Shown in pieces: positions 9,906 to 22,500 of a stretch of 64,000 nucleotides of DNA. The number at the start of each line of letters is the position of its first letter. The stretch's first letter is position 1. Position numbers and translations under genes: made by a program. Source of the DNA: Dallia pectoralis (taxonomy: Eukaryota; Chordata; Actinopteri; Esociformes; Umbridae); assembly GCA_029465975.1 (NCBI GenBank), contig CM055748.1, positions 11,124,300 through 11,188,299 on the forward strand. Reading direction: 5' to 3'. Below the pieces are notes generated by a model. The model had not been told where the DNA came from and did not search any database. It saw only the letters and a list, made by a program, of their open reading frames with translations.

Positions 9906-12764
9906 TCCCCCATAGTAAACGATACACTCATCTCATCATTATTTATCGCCCTCCTCATCCCCCCATAGTAAACGATACACTCATCTCATCATTATATATC
10001 ACCCTCCTCATCCCCCCATAGTAAACGGTACACTCATCTCATCATTATATATCACCCTCCTCATCCCCCATAGTAAACGATACACTCATCTCATCATTAT
10101 TTATCACCCTCCTCATTTCCCCCCATAGTAAACGGTACACTCATCTCATCATTATTTATCACCCTCCTCATTCCCCCATAGTAAACGGTACACTCATCTC
10201 ATCATTATTTATCGCCCTCCTCATCCCCATAGTAAATCATTACACTCATCTCATCATTATTTATCACCCTCCTCATCCCCCCATAGTAAACGATCATTAT
10301 TTATCACCCTCCTCATCCCCCCATAGTAAACACTCATCTCATCATTATTTATCACCCTCCTCATCTCCCCATTAAACGGGTACACTCATCTCATCATTAT
10401 TTATCACCCTCCTCATCCCCCATAGTAAACGGTACACTCATCTCATCATTATTTATCACCCCCATCCTCATCTCCCCCATAGTAAACGGTACACTCATCT
10501 CATCATTATTTATCGCCCTCCTCATCCCCCATAGTAAACGGTACACTCATCTCATCATTATTTATCACCCTCCTCATCCCCCCATCACTCATCCCCATTA
10601 TTTATCGCCCTCCTCATCCCCCAGTAAACGGTACACTCATCTCATCATTATTTATCACCCTCCTCATCCCCCCATAGTAAACGGTACACTCATCTCATCA
10701 TTATTTATCCTCATCCCCCCATAGTAAACCACTCATCTCATCATTATTTATCCCCTCCTCATCTCCCCAGTAAACATCTCATCATTATATATCACCCTCC
10801 TCATCCCCCCATAGTAAACACTCATCTCATCATTATTTATCACCCTCCTCATCCCCCCATAGTAAATCTCATCATTATTTATCACCCTCCTCATCCCCAT
10901 AGTACACTCATCTCATCATTATTTATCACCCTCCTCATCCCCCCATAGTAAACGGTACACTCATCTCATCATTATTTATCACCCTCCTCATCCCCCCATA
11001 GTAAACGGTACACTCATCTCATCATTATTTATCACCCTCCTCATCCCCCATAGTAAACGGTACACTCATCTCATCATTATTTATCACCCTCCTCATCCCC
11101 CCATAGTAAACGGTACACTCATCTCATCATTATTTATCACCCTCCTCATCCCCCATAGTAAACGGTCATTATTTATCACCCTCATCTCATCTCATCATTA
11201 TTTATCACCCTCCTCATCCCCATAGTAAACATACACTCATCTCATCATTATTTATCACCCTCCTCATCCCCCCATAGTAAACGTACACTCATCTCATCAT
11301 TATTTCACCCTCCTCATCCCCCATAGTAAACAGTACACTCATCTCATCATTATTTATCCCTCATCCCCCCATAGTAAACGGTACACTCATCTCATCCTTA
11401 TTTATCACCCTCCTCATCCCCCCATAGTAAACGGTACACTCATCTCATCATTATTTATCACCCTCCTCATCCCCCCATAGTAAACGGTACACTCATCTCA
11501 TCATTATTTATCACCCTCCTCATCCCCCCATAGTAAACAGTACACTCATCTCATCATTATTTATCACCCTCCTCATCCCCCATAGTAAACGGTACACTCA
11601 TCTCATCCTTATTTATCACCCTCCTCATCCCCCCCATAGTAATCGGTACACTCATCTCATCATTATTTATCACCCTCCTCATGCCCCATAGTAAACGGTA
11701 CACTCATCTCATCATTATTTATCACCCTCCTCATCCCCCCATAGTAAACGGTACACTCATCTCATCATTATTTATCACCTCCTCATCCCCCATAGTAAAC
11801 GGTACACTCATCTCATCCTTATTTATCACCCTCCTCATCCCCCCATAGTAAACGGTACATCTCATCATTAATTATCGCCCTCCTCATCTCTCATCATTAT
11901 TTATCACCCTCCTCATCCCCCCATAGTAAACGGTACACTCATCTCATCATTATTTATCACCCTCCTCATCCCCCATAGTAAACGGTACACTCATCTCATC
12001 ATTATTTATCACCCTCCTCATCCCCCTAAACGGTACACTCATCTCATCATTATTTATCCCCCTCCTCATCCCCCCATAGTAAACGGTACACTCATCTCAT
12101 CATTATTTATCACCCTCCTCATCCCCCATAGTAAACGGTACACTCATCTCATCATTATTTATCACCCTCCTCATCCCCCCATAGTAAACGGTACACTCAT
12201 CTCATCATTATTTATCACCCTCCTCATCCCCCATAGTAAACGGTACACTCATCTCATCATTATTTATCACCCTCCTATCACCCTCCTCACACTCCTCATC
12301 CCCATAGTAAACGGTACACTCATCTCATCATTATTTATCACCCTCCTCATCCCCCATAGTAAACGGTACACTCATCTCATCATTATTTATCACCCTCCTC
12401 ATCCCCCATAGTAAACGGTACACTCATCTCATCATTATTTATCACCCTCCTCATCCCCCATAGTAAACGGTACACTCATCTCATCATTATTTATCACCCT
12501 CCTCATCCCCCATAGTAAACGGTCATCTCACACCCTCATCCCCCCATCATCATTATTTATCACCCTCCTCATCCCCCCATAGTAAACGGTACACTCATCT
12601 CATCATTATTTATCACCCTCCTCATCCCCCCATAGTAAACGGTACACTCATCTCATCATTATTTATCACCCTCCTCATCCCCCATAGTAAACGGTACACT
12701 CATCTCATCATTATTTATCGCCCTCCTCATCCCCCCATAGTAAACGGTACACTCATCTCATCAT
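9886..12764. repeat. Minisatellite, 52-53-bp unit, about 55 copies, derived from LINE RT codons
   Basis: The unit, of the type TTATTTATCACCCTCCTCAT followed by C5-6, ATAGTAAACGGTACACTCATCTCATCA, is repeated for about 2.9 kb with frequent internal deletions. Read on the minus strand it encodes (D/N)DEMSVPFTMG(G/E)MRRAIN, the LINE peptide that joins the linker (ending at 12727) to the RT start (9905). The array is therefore an in-place amplification of LINE coding DNA. Variable C-run length makes the unit 52 or 53 bp, so each copy shifts frame. Confidence 0.95.
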
Positions 12765-13255
12765 TTCCATCCTCCCTTCTACTCTGCACCAAACAATGCT
12801 GTTCTGTCGTTTCCTGCCTCCCTCTTCGTCCCTCCATGGACAGATTTTCAGAGCTATGAACTCTAACAAACTCCGCCTTCTCCACATCAGTGACTGCCTG
12901 CACCTCCCCACTCACCAACACCGGGTAATCCCACTCCCTCCTGACCCCACTCATCCTCTTCATCATACCCCACACCTCCCCCACAGGTGTCACCCTACCT
13001 AAACTCCCACAGAACCTCCGCCAGCACTCTCGCTTTGCCCTCTGTATTGTCCGTCTGACTATGGCCTGCGCTTTCTTATCGTATCAGAGTTTCAAAGCTG
13101 TGCCTCACCTTCATCTGTTTAAAGGCCTTATTCCGGCTCCTCACCGCCACACTACACTCTTCTGACCACCATGGCACTGCTTTCCTTTTCCGTTTCCCTG
13201 TACTTTTAGGAATAGTCTCCGTGGCGGCCCCAACTAAAGCTGCCCTCACCATTTC
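12727..13255 (-). pseudogene. LINE linker between endonuclease and RT
   Basis: The frame 12993-12727 reads VGEVWGMMKRMSGVRREWDY and ends DEMSVPFTMGG at the edge of the tandem array. The preceding stretch (13255-13000) decodes in pieces as an arginine-rich linker with frame breaks. It holds no catalytic motif. Confidence 0.65.
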
Positions 13256-13714
13256 CTACCGATGCTCCACCTCCCCTCCTGCCTCCACCCCACTCTTCAA
13301 CCCTCGCTCACTCATCACCTGAAAACGCACCCAATCCGCCTTACTGAACACCCACCTACCTAGCCCCTCTTCTACTCCCTCCTTATCCCTCTGACCCACA
13401 ACACATACTATTGGGTAATGATCACTACCCACTGTCCTTTGCCTCGCCACCTCCCACTCACTGGTTCCTGCTACCTCACTGGACACCAAAGTCAGGTCCA
13501 ACACCGATTCCTTCCCTATGCGCATATCCATTCTGGTCCCCCTCCCATCGTTTAGACACACCAATCCTCTCCCTTCAATGAGAGCCTCGATCACCTGCCC
13601 ATTCCTATCCGTCCTCTCCCCGCCCCAGAGTGCACTATGCACATTAAAATCACCACACCACATTTCCTTCCCTTCTCCACGACCCTCTACCCTTTCTAGG
13701 GCCTCTAAAACCAA
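13256..13714 (-). pseudogene. LINE apurinic-like endonuclease, C-terminal part
   Basis: The 152-aa frame has CGDFNVHSALWG (the GDFN catalytic block of exo-endo-phosphatases), LDLTLVS, and GSDHYPI, the terminal SDH motif. The N-terminal half of the endonuclease and any ORF1 are missing because the element is 5'-truncated, ending directly at the right-hand 13-bp target duplication. The frame is open across the surviving part. Confidence 0.8.
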
Positions 13715-13850
13715 CCTTTCACAAGAGAGGCATAGGCTGATTTGTAGTCGAAGATATAAAGACCAGTGAATAATGAGACCTAAGTGACACCTGGTGGAGA
13801 TAATGACAAGTCAGGTGAAACAGATCAGGGTGTGACAGGAGTCGCCCTTT

Positions 13851-15505
13851 CTCAGACAGCCATAAACTTACATTTCATATCAAGCTAAAACAAGCTAATC
13901 TTTTAATGGGCTAGTGGTTAATTTCACATTTGGAAGTCGAACCACGCTAATCGTGATATTTTTCAGGAAGTTAGATTTTTTGTTAATAACTAGAGGTTTT
14001 ACTTTCTTCATAACGAAGACAAATAAATGGTAACAATGAGAATTTAGGAAAATGTGTTACATAAAAACTATACAAATGCTGATTGTTGAATCCAAAAAAA
14101 TAACTGTTCAGTTATCTAGCAGTCACATGTATTCTTAGTCATATTTGCAACCTGTGAGAGTTGCTGCATCTTTACTTTTTTGTGGTGTGCGATGTCCAGT
14201 TTTAGTACATATTTTGGGCGATTGTCCACCGGGGTTCACAGTTAAAATGAACAATTGTTGATGAAATGTGAGCATACGTTTGAATCTTGCTGTTTATTAT
14301 TATTGATTCCCTAAAATGCTACGGAGCATAAGCAATTTCAACAATAGATACGATTTCCCCAAGATTAGTGGAGTTACATAATTATTCATGAAAGATAATA
14401 TTACACCTGTAATTGCTGCAAAACAGGCTTTAAGCAAACAGTAATTAATAATATTTGTAGCTACAATAAATGGAACAAAGTTCTCAGCAGTTGCACAGAT
14501 GAGGTTAACCAATGCAAGCAACCATACTTCGATGACCACAGTTGCTTCCTGTTGAAACTGTCTGACATTTTGAGAAATAGGTGCCTTCATTTGCAAGCGA
14601 TATACTATGTCTCTGCGAACACAGTGTTGTGGGTTTATAGTCAAGAGAAACAACCAGATGTAAATTAAAGCCCTTAACAACTAACCAGTTGTCACAAGTG
14701 CATATTCTAATATATCAAGCTTAAAACACTTATAGCAAGAAAAACAATCAATTGATACATGGTGGTTAGGAGAAAAAATATACTTTCCTGCAGAAGAAAG
14801 CATGTTTTATAGGTTTTAAGATCCGTTGTTTTCATGCTTGCTCTCAGTAAATTAATTTTTGCGTTTTTTTTACTCTGGACAGTTGATGTTGAAATATGTG
14901 TCTTCCAAAGCACAACCAATGCCACTCTGGTTCTTTTCATTTTGCTTGATCAATCAGAAAGTCATGACCTGAATCAGTGACAAAACTGGTCTGATTTTGA
15001 TGAAACTCGTGAAGGATGTTATGTGAAATGCAAGAGTTTACAGTCAAACTCATATAGTTCAACCGGGTGAAATATTTTTTTTTTGGCATTTTGTCAACTT
15101 TGTTGGTCTAATATGTCTGTCTGTGATCCAGACCACATACGACTGAAACCTACTTTCAGTTCCTGCGTATTTGCTGCAAACACACAGCAAGTTACAGGAA
15201 CTTTAAAGTTCAAAATGCTCTCTACAAAACTGAACTGAAAATGCAGGCTGTATACATTTTGTCCCAAAAGTAATGAATGTAGTGTTTCTGCATCAAGGTC
15301 GCCACCCACCATCAGAACTGTCTGTGTGACTGTGATGTTGTGATGTCATCAGCTCATAGAAACTGGGACTTGTTCAGAATAATCTTCTCTTAAGCCAGAA
15401 TACGGAAGACCCTGTGAGACGTAATCAAAAGGTTTAATAGGATACAATTTCGACTCTATTTTATGCAGTTTCTTTGTCACACACCTGATATGTTCCACTA
15501 GAAAC
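13851..15505. other. Intergenic and presumed itgae upstream region
   Basis: No convincing coding exon was found. The 126-codon minus frame at 14300-14680 and the smaller ones at 14707-14940 and 15094-15312 show no family features. The interval contains the duplicated block at 14530-14630 and must hold the itgae promoter, but no TATA box could be placed with confidence. Confidence 0.5.
14530..14630. repeat. Diverged duplicate block, copy 2 (ETS/RUNX-like motifs)
   Basis: Partner of 1995-2125 in the same orientation: it has GTTGCTTCCTGTTGAAAC, then GACATTTTGAGAAATAGG and GCCTTCATTTGCAA. It lies about 0.9 kb upstream of the itgae ATG. Either a regulatory block shared by two immune-type genes or an old repeat. 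Confidence 0.45.
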
Positions 15506-18500
15506 ATGATTCGTGGACACATTTTTCTGATGGGTATGTATTATTATAATGTTTTTGTCATTCGTTATTAGCGTTCTAGAGTTATTTTAGCGTGAAAACA
15601 TTTATATATTTGCCTTCTCCTTGCTTTACAGTGATATGCACTGTAGCAGGCTTTAACATTTTCACAAAATCAGTAAAAGACTTTGAGACTACGAACAATG
15701 ATAAACGATTTGGACAATCTACCGTTCAGTCCAAAGAAGGGTGAGAATAAATGAGTAGTATTTCACATTCAAAATAAAAATGTATGTTAATTAACTCCTG
15801 CTGCATTTTCTCTTAGATATTATTTGATGCGCTTAATAAATACAAATAAATTCCTACTGTATTTTCTCATATTTCCTCATATTTTTCCTAATAGATTGTC
15901 TCTTCTGCTTCAACAGGGTGCTGATTACATCTCCAAGCTCTAAACAAATATTAAGTTGTGGTTTGGACAAATGTGCAGTGATCGCTCTTACAGGTGAATT
16001 TGATCAGTCATAAGAAATATGTCTGATGTAGCTTTAAATATTCTAGATTACAGAGCCTATCTTATACATTTTCTGAATCCATGTCAACCTATTTTGTAGC
16101 CAGTTCAGTTAAAGGACTGTATCCCATCATGGCTGTAAGCAACAGTTGGACTGGGGAGAAAGAGCGCCACATGGTACGTTTTCTAAAGCAGATTTCTACA
16201 TTCATAGAAATCATTCATTTAAACTTCAGTGTTGTGATTTTGAAGACAACTGCTCATGAAAGTGTCTAACTAAAAAATGCTCATGAAAGTGTCTAACTAT
16301 TGATGATAATTGCTTTTGGCTTCATTTGATGACACATTATCATTAGTAAGCACATGAACTATTTTACCTCAGATAAGTGTTGCAGCACAGTTGTTGTCTA
16401 ATCTTTCAAACTATCTGTCTCTCAGCAAAGCCACAGCTTCCTCATCAATTGGCATGAGACACTCCTTACTTCTGCTTTACAGACTCTTTATGCATAGCAG
16501 AGGGCCCCTGACTTTCTATAACACCTATAATGTGAATATTAATGTAAATATAAATATTTTCCACTACTGTAAAATAACCATAGAAATGCTCCTTTAACTC
16601 GGCTAATTAGATTAGACTGTGTTTGTCTACAGCGGATATTAGTCATGTGCATTTTATGAGAAAAGGCTTTTAGTAAAAACATAACTTAGAGTTTCTACTA
16701 AAAGTTGAATTGTGATTTATTTATTTTTATTTGACCATCTTCAGATTTTAAAAGCTGTATATTAAAAGTGAAAAATAGAATAGAAAACTCAATTTAATTT
16801 AAAAAAGGACATTTAGGATTGTGTGTTTTGTTTTTGGAAGCTCAACTGGTTGCCATTATAAATACAAATGATTTTTATTAGGATTCTACTTACATTTGAC
16901 AATAATTTTGAAACCATATCAATAGATTGTCTCTGATCTTTTAAGACGATGTCAGTACAATTGAGAATGGACCAATATCACTCAAACAGAAAAAACCTAT
17001 GTACAAATATTTTCAGACAGTATTCAAGCAGTATTATTAGGAATGCCACTTTAGATGACCAGAGATAAACTGAACATGTCTATGGTACCAGGCTGGGCCA
17101 CATAGATGAGATGTACAGACTTGTCCCAAAGTCACTACTGTGTTGTTTTGGCTTGGTTGTGTCCTTAGGGACATTGTCCTATTAGAACGAGAACCATAGC
17201 CCCCGAACTGAGGTCCTGGGTGCTGTGAAACAGTTTTTTTTTATCAAGAATCTGTCTGTGCTTTGCTCTGTTTCTCTCTCCCTTGATCCTGACAACTTTC
17301 CCAGTCCCTGATAAACATTCCTGCTGAATTATGCTGCCACCAGCATGCTTGTAAGGATTGTATTGACCAGCTGATGTGCGAAGCCTGGTTTTCTCCAGAT
17401 GTGATGCTTGGAATGCAAAAATTGAGTTTAATCTTGGTTTTATCAGACCAGAGAATCGTGTTGTTCATGGTCTGAGTTCTATAGGTGCATTTTGGCAAAT
17501 TCCAACGAGGCTGCGACAAGACAAGTGCTTACTGAGAAGTGGTTTCCATCTGAACACTTTATGATAATGGCCTGATTGGTGGAGTGCTGCTGAGATGGTT
17601 GTCCTCCTAGAATATTCTCTGTCAGAGTTACAAACGTGTTCTTGATCACCATGCTGTTTGACCTGCTAGGGTATCTAGGAAAAGTGTTAGTGGTTCCAAA
17701 GTTCTTCCATTTAAAAAGTATGGAGGTCACTATGTTCCTGGGGACTTTCCACACTTGGTTGGTAAACTTCCTCATATCTGTGCCTTCACACGATTCTCTC
17801 TCCGAGCTCTATACAGACAATTCCTTCAACTTCGTTGTTTGTTTTTTGCTTTGACATGGGCTGTTTGCTGTGGGACCTCAGATAGACAAGTCTATGCCCT
17901 TACAATCAATGTCAAATCAAGATTTAGAGTGTCATAGCAAATGATCTGAATACTAACGTAAATGTGATATTTCAGTATTTCTTATTTTATTTCATTTGCA
18001 AAATAATTTTGAAAAATGTTTTTGCTGTATCATTAGAGGATATTTTGTGAAGATCGATGAGGAAATAAATCAATTGAAGCCCTTTTTGAATAAGGCTGTA
18101 ACATATTCAGTGAAGGAAGTATTTGATCCCCTGTGTATTTTATATGTTTGCCCACTGACAAAGACATGATCAGTCTATAATTTTAATGGTAGGTTTATTT
18201 GAACAGTGAGAGACAGAATCACAAAAAAATCCAGAATAAGTTATACATTTATTCGCATTTCACTCAGTGAAATAATTATTTGATCCCCCGTCAATCAGCA
18301 AGATTTCTGGCTCCCGTTTATACAGGTAACGAGCTGCGCTTAGGAGCACTCTCTTAAAGGGATCAATCAGATTCCAAACTCTGCACCATGGCCAAGACCA
18401 AAGAGCTGTGGAAGGATGTCAGGGAAAATATTGTAAACCTAAGACTGGAATGGGCTACAAGACACTCGCCAAGCAGCTTGATGAGAAGGTGACAACGGGA

Positions 18501-19510
18501 AGAAACACAAAAAAACAGTCAATCTCCCTCGGTTTGGGGCTCCATGCAAGATCTCACCTCAAGGAGTTTAATTGACCATAAGAACAGTGCCGAATAAGCC
18601 CAGAATTACACGGGATGATCTTGTCAATGATCTCAAAGCAGCTGGAACCATAGTCAGCAAAAAACAATTGGCAACACACAACACCGTGAAGGACTGAAAT
18701 CCTACAGTGCCTGCAAGGTCCCCCTGCTCAAGAAAGCACTTGTACAAGCCAGTCTGAAGTTTGCCAATGAAGATCTGAATGATTCTGAGGTGAACTGGTT
18801 GAAATTGTTATGGTCAGATGAGAAATCGGGGAGTGGCCTAGTCAGTCTCCAGTCCTTAATCCCATAGAAAATCTGTGGAGGGATCTGAAGGCTCGAATTG
18901 CCAAATCTTAATGACTTTAAGAGGATCTGGAATGAGGAGTGGGACAAAATCCCTCTTAATTACAAGCACCGGTGAACCTAACCAGGGATCTTAAATAGCC
19001 CACTGAGTACTAACCTATGTAACATTATATTAATAACAAGCACCCGTGAACCTAACCAGGGATCTTAAATAGCCCACTGAGTACTAACCTATGCCCGGCG
19101 CTTAGCTAAACTCAAAACAGCTGTGCTCATAATTTACACGATACACAGAGCCCTCCCTTAACACCCTGTGTACAACACAGCTCACCCAATATGTGACAGC
19201 TATGTCCACATAACACATAAACCAATGTTACAATAGTACTTCCTCATCATAGCATGCTTGCTGTAAATTATTTGATATCTAGAGATATTTTGGAGTTGAC
19301 ATAAGTGTTGTGTCTATCACCAAACGCTCCAACAGATGGGATCAATGGGGTATCCAGCTGTACGGTAGACCGTCTGGGCTGATTATTGTCTCTTCTTTCA
19401 CTAGGTATGCCAACAGGTCAGGACGCAGAAGAGCATGAGTGATCATCTCAATGGAGACTGTTTTCTTCTTGATGACCTGAAGCCTGATAAAATATATCCT
19501 TCAGTGTTAG
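15506..19510 (+). CDS. itgae: itgae exons 1-5: signal peptide and first propeller strands
   Basis: Residues 1-131. The leader (MIRGHIFLMVICTVAG) is followed by FNIF, the usual mature N terminus of integrin alpha chains, then FGQSTVQS and VLITSPSS of blade 1. Exon 4 gives GLYPIMAVSNSW. Exon 5, three kilobases away across transposon debris, supplies VCQQVRTQ and LNGDCFLL, which correspond to the conserved cysteine pair region before the I domain. The start is the only ATG that gives a leader and keeps phase with exon 2. Intron 4 has been stretched by two Tc1 relics and a local duplication. Confidence 0.88.
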
Positions 19511-22500
19511 GTAGAATTTCCTCCAGTGAAACTGCTCCTAGAAACTGTATTTAGTCAGCCGTTTCAAGCATAACATGTTGTTTTCTATAGGAGGCTGTGT
19601 TTTTGCGCTAGCAACGTCATTCCACCAGATTCTTGATTTCTTTTTTGTTGTATAAGGCCAGACATTTTTTAGAAGGGACATTTTAGGGGTGTTTTGTCCA
19701 GACATTTGAGCTTCAAATGAGTGGTTATCTTCACCAGAAAAAAGGTTGGAATTATGTTGGCCTTTGGTGTCTTTGGCTGTGACTTTTAGGGTTCCAGGGA
19801 ACATGCAAATCCGATTAGTCATCGGCAACTGTTTTCTGAAAAAGGGATTTTCACAAACATTCTATAAACTCAAAGTTAGAGCAACAAACTTAGAAGACTC
19901 AGTGTAGTCTTTATAATACAATGATGTTTTAGTCATTAAATCTACTCCAATTCTATTTGAGATATACAGTAAAGGAAGAAAGTATTTGATCCCCTGCTGA
20001 TTTTGTATGTTTGCCCACTGACATGATCAGTCTATCATTTTAATGGTAGGTTTATTTGAACAGTGAGAGACAGAATAACAACAAACATATCCAGAATAAC
20101 TCATTTCAAATAAGTTGTAAATTGATTTGCATTTGATCCCCCGTCAATCAGCAAGATTTCTGGCTCCCAGGTGTGTTTTATACAGGTAACGAGCTGCGCT
20201 TAGGAGCACTCTCTTAAAGGGATCAATCAGATTCCAAACTCTCCACCATAACCAAGACCAACGAGCTGTGGAAGGATGTCAGGGACAAGATTGTAAACCT
20301 ACACAGGCTGGAATGGGCTACAAGTCACTCGTCTAGCTGCTTGGTGAGAAGGTCACAGTTGCTGCGATTATTCGCTAATGTAAAAAACACAAAATAACTG
20401 TCAATCTCCCTCTGTTTGAGGCTTCATGCAAGATTTCACCTTGTGGAGTTTTAATGACCATGACAGCAGTGAGGAATCAGCCCAGAATTACACAGGAGGA
20501 TCTTGTCAATGATCCCAAAGCAGCTGGGACCATAGTCACCAAGAAGACAATTGTTAACACACTACGCCGTGAAAGACTGGAAAATCTGCAGTGCCCGCAA
20601 GTCCACCTGCTCTAGAAAGCACATGCACAGGCCCATCTGAAGTTTACAAATGAACATCTGAATGATTCAGAGAACTGGGTGAAAATGTTATGGTCAGATG
20701 AGACCAACATCAAACTATTTGGCATCAAATCAACTCACCGTGTTTGGAGGAGGAAGAATGCAGCCTATGACCCCAAAAACACCATCTTCACTTTCAAACA
20801 TGGAGGTGGAAATATGCTTTTTTTCTGCTAAGGGGACAGCACAACTCTACCGCATCAAAGGGACAATGGATGGGGCCATGTAGCGTCAAATCACTGTTCA
20901 AATAAACCTACCAATAAAGTTATAGACTGATCATATCTTTGTCAGTGTGCAAACCTACAAAATCAGCAGGTGATCAAATAATTTATTCCTTAACTTTATA
21001 ATATATTTGAAATACATGGAGTGTAATAATTTGTGAACTGAAACGCTGTTTTCAGTCATGTATATAAAGTATACAGAGGTAAGAAATTGGTGGGTACATT
21101 CACACTGAAGTCAGATTATTAGTATTGAAATAATAGTTACTACCATAAAATCATTTTGTGAAATAAAGTACAACAAAAGTGGTCCCAAAAAAATACACTT
21201 TAAGTATACTGTTATTTTTGCACAACAAAACATGTATTAGTGCAAAAAAAAGTTAATACAGTTAGAGTTTACATTTCTTTTTTATGTGTAGATCAATTGG
21301 AGAGAAAAAAATTCAATGAGAGCAGCAACAACAACAACAACAACAACAACAGCAACAACAACAACAACAACAACAACGACGACGACGATGATGGTGGGTC
21401 TACAGTTATCACAAGTACAAGTGAAGCTGCAGTATATCCATAACCTTCTGTAATCGTGGTATGTTTTGTCACTCGTTTACAGTTAACTTTGTTTTTTAGA
21501 TCCTGGGACTGAGATTGCAATTGTACTTGACGGATCTGGTAGCATTTCAAGTGATGATTTTGAGAGAGCAAAACTATTCATCACAACTTTGATGAAAAGG
21601 GTTTGGGAGAAATGTTTCAATGTAAGTATTGACCAACTTTAGTTCATACTTTAACAAAGAAAAAGTTAGCACTCCTACTATCCACACACACCTTTTCATT
21701 TAAAATAGTTTGGTCTTTATCAGGTATTTTTCACATTCATGGATAAACTCATTTTTAAACGATAATGTATATATTTATTTTTTCTGAAAAATATTTTCTA
21801 ACATAATATCAGTGCTTGCAAAAATATTTAATTATTGTGCTGTTGTTAATTTGTGCATAAATACAACTTACTAATAACATTTAAACAGCACTCTAACTCA
21901 ACGCTCACCCTATACATTGATGTGGCATAGACATAATATCCAACCCGTGCACCAAGACCCAGTGACTTTTATAACAAACATAATCACCAAATCTAAACCT
22001 GCTGTGCCCACTCTAATCACCCACATCCGATTCAGGTGACTTACCCTAAGAGAACAGCAACGCCCTCCTATCCCACTTAATGCTCTCAGTGAGTCAAGAA
22101 TTGTTACAGCTGTAGGAGCAGCTAACACATTTGAAAGGCACGATTACACATTTAAAAATAATATCTTAGTGTTTAGACATTCCACTGAGCATGATGGCAT
22201 ACATTTTCAGTTGGTAAATGCATCGTACTACTTAAACTAATACAAGAAAGGCTGTCCTTCAAAATCAATCAATAAAAAAGTGCTTTTACAAACACTCAGC
22301 ATGAATCCTGGCTGAACACACATCAACAACACGATACACATTTGATACACATCAAAATGAAGATTACAAAATTATACTAACTTGCAGTTTCTGTTTTATA
22401 ACCTTTAGGTCCTCTATATAATGGGCTCTTCATTTTATCTCTAGTGAACATGTTAGGAGACAGCTTCTGTATATTATATGACAAGGCAGTGAGGGCTTCT

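Larger units (their letters stand above)
7843..13725 (-). mobile_element. RNase-H-bearing LINE (I/Nimb-like), 5'-truncated, minus strand
   Basis: A perfect 13-bp duplication AGAGGCATAGGCT flanks the insert at 7830-7842 and 13726-13738. On the minus strand the order is endonuclease (13714-13256), linker (about 13260-12765), start of RT (9905-9708), then RNase H and C-terminal zinc-knuckle-like region (8815-7943), ending in a GAAGAAGAAG tail next to the duplication. Domain order EN-RT-RNase H plus the GAA-rich tail fit an I-clade LINE. The 5' end, including any ORF1, is missing, the RT core is lost, and the coding sequence is interrupted by a 2.9-kb tandem array and by an unrelated 0.9-kb insert. 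Confidence 0.85.
6390..13850 (-). mobile_element. Composite nest inside a reverse-oriented dispersed repeat
   Basis: The left part (about 6390-6655, GACCAAGAACAATGGACCC...) and the right part (about 13739-13850, ending CAGGGTGTGACAGG) look like the two ends of one repeat related in reverse to 5075-5778. It has been split by two insertions: a Harbinger MITE (about 6656-7757) and a LINE (7843-13725). The piece between them (7758-7842) is a short surviving part of the host repeat. Boundaries of the outer repeat are approximate. Confidence 0.5.

Noticed and set aside
9886..12764. CRISPR-like appearance of regular repeats
   Set aside because: Units are directly contiguous without unique spacers, derive from LINE coding DNA, and the genome is eukaryotic.
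14300..14680. 126-codon minus-strand frame with hydrophobic stretches
   Set aside because: AT-rich composition explains the hydrophobic residues; no splice-consistent partner exons or family motif, and part of it is the duplicated noncoding block.
16391..16597. Candidate itgae exon 5 (KATASSSIG frame)
   Set aside because: No donor in a usable phase; 19405-19510 gives VCQQVRTQ...LNGDCFLL with exact phase and the expected cysteines.
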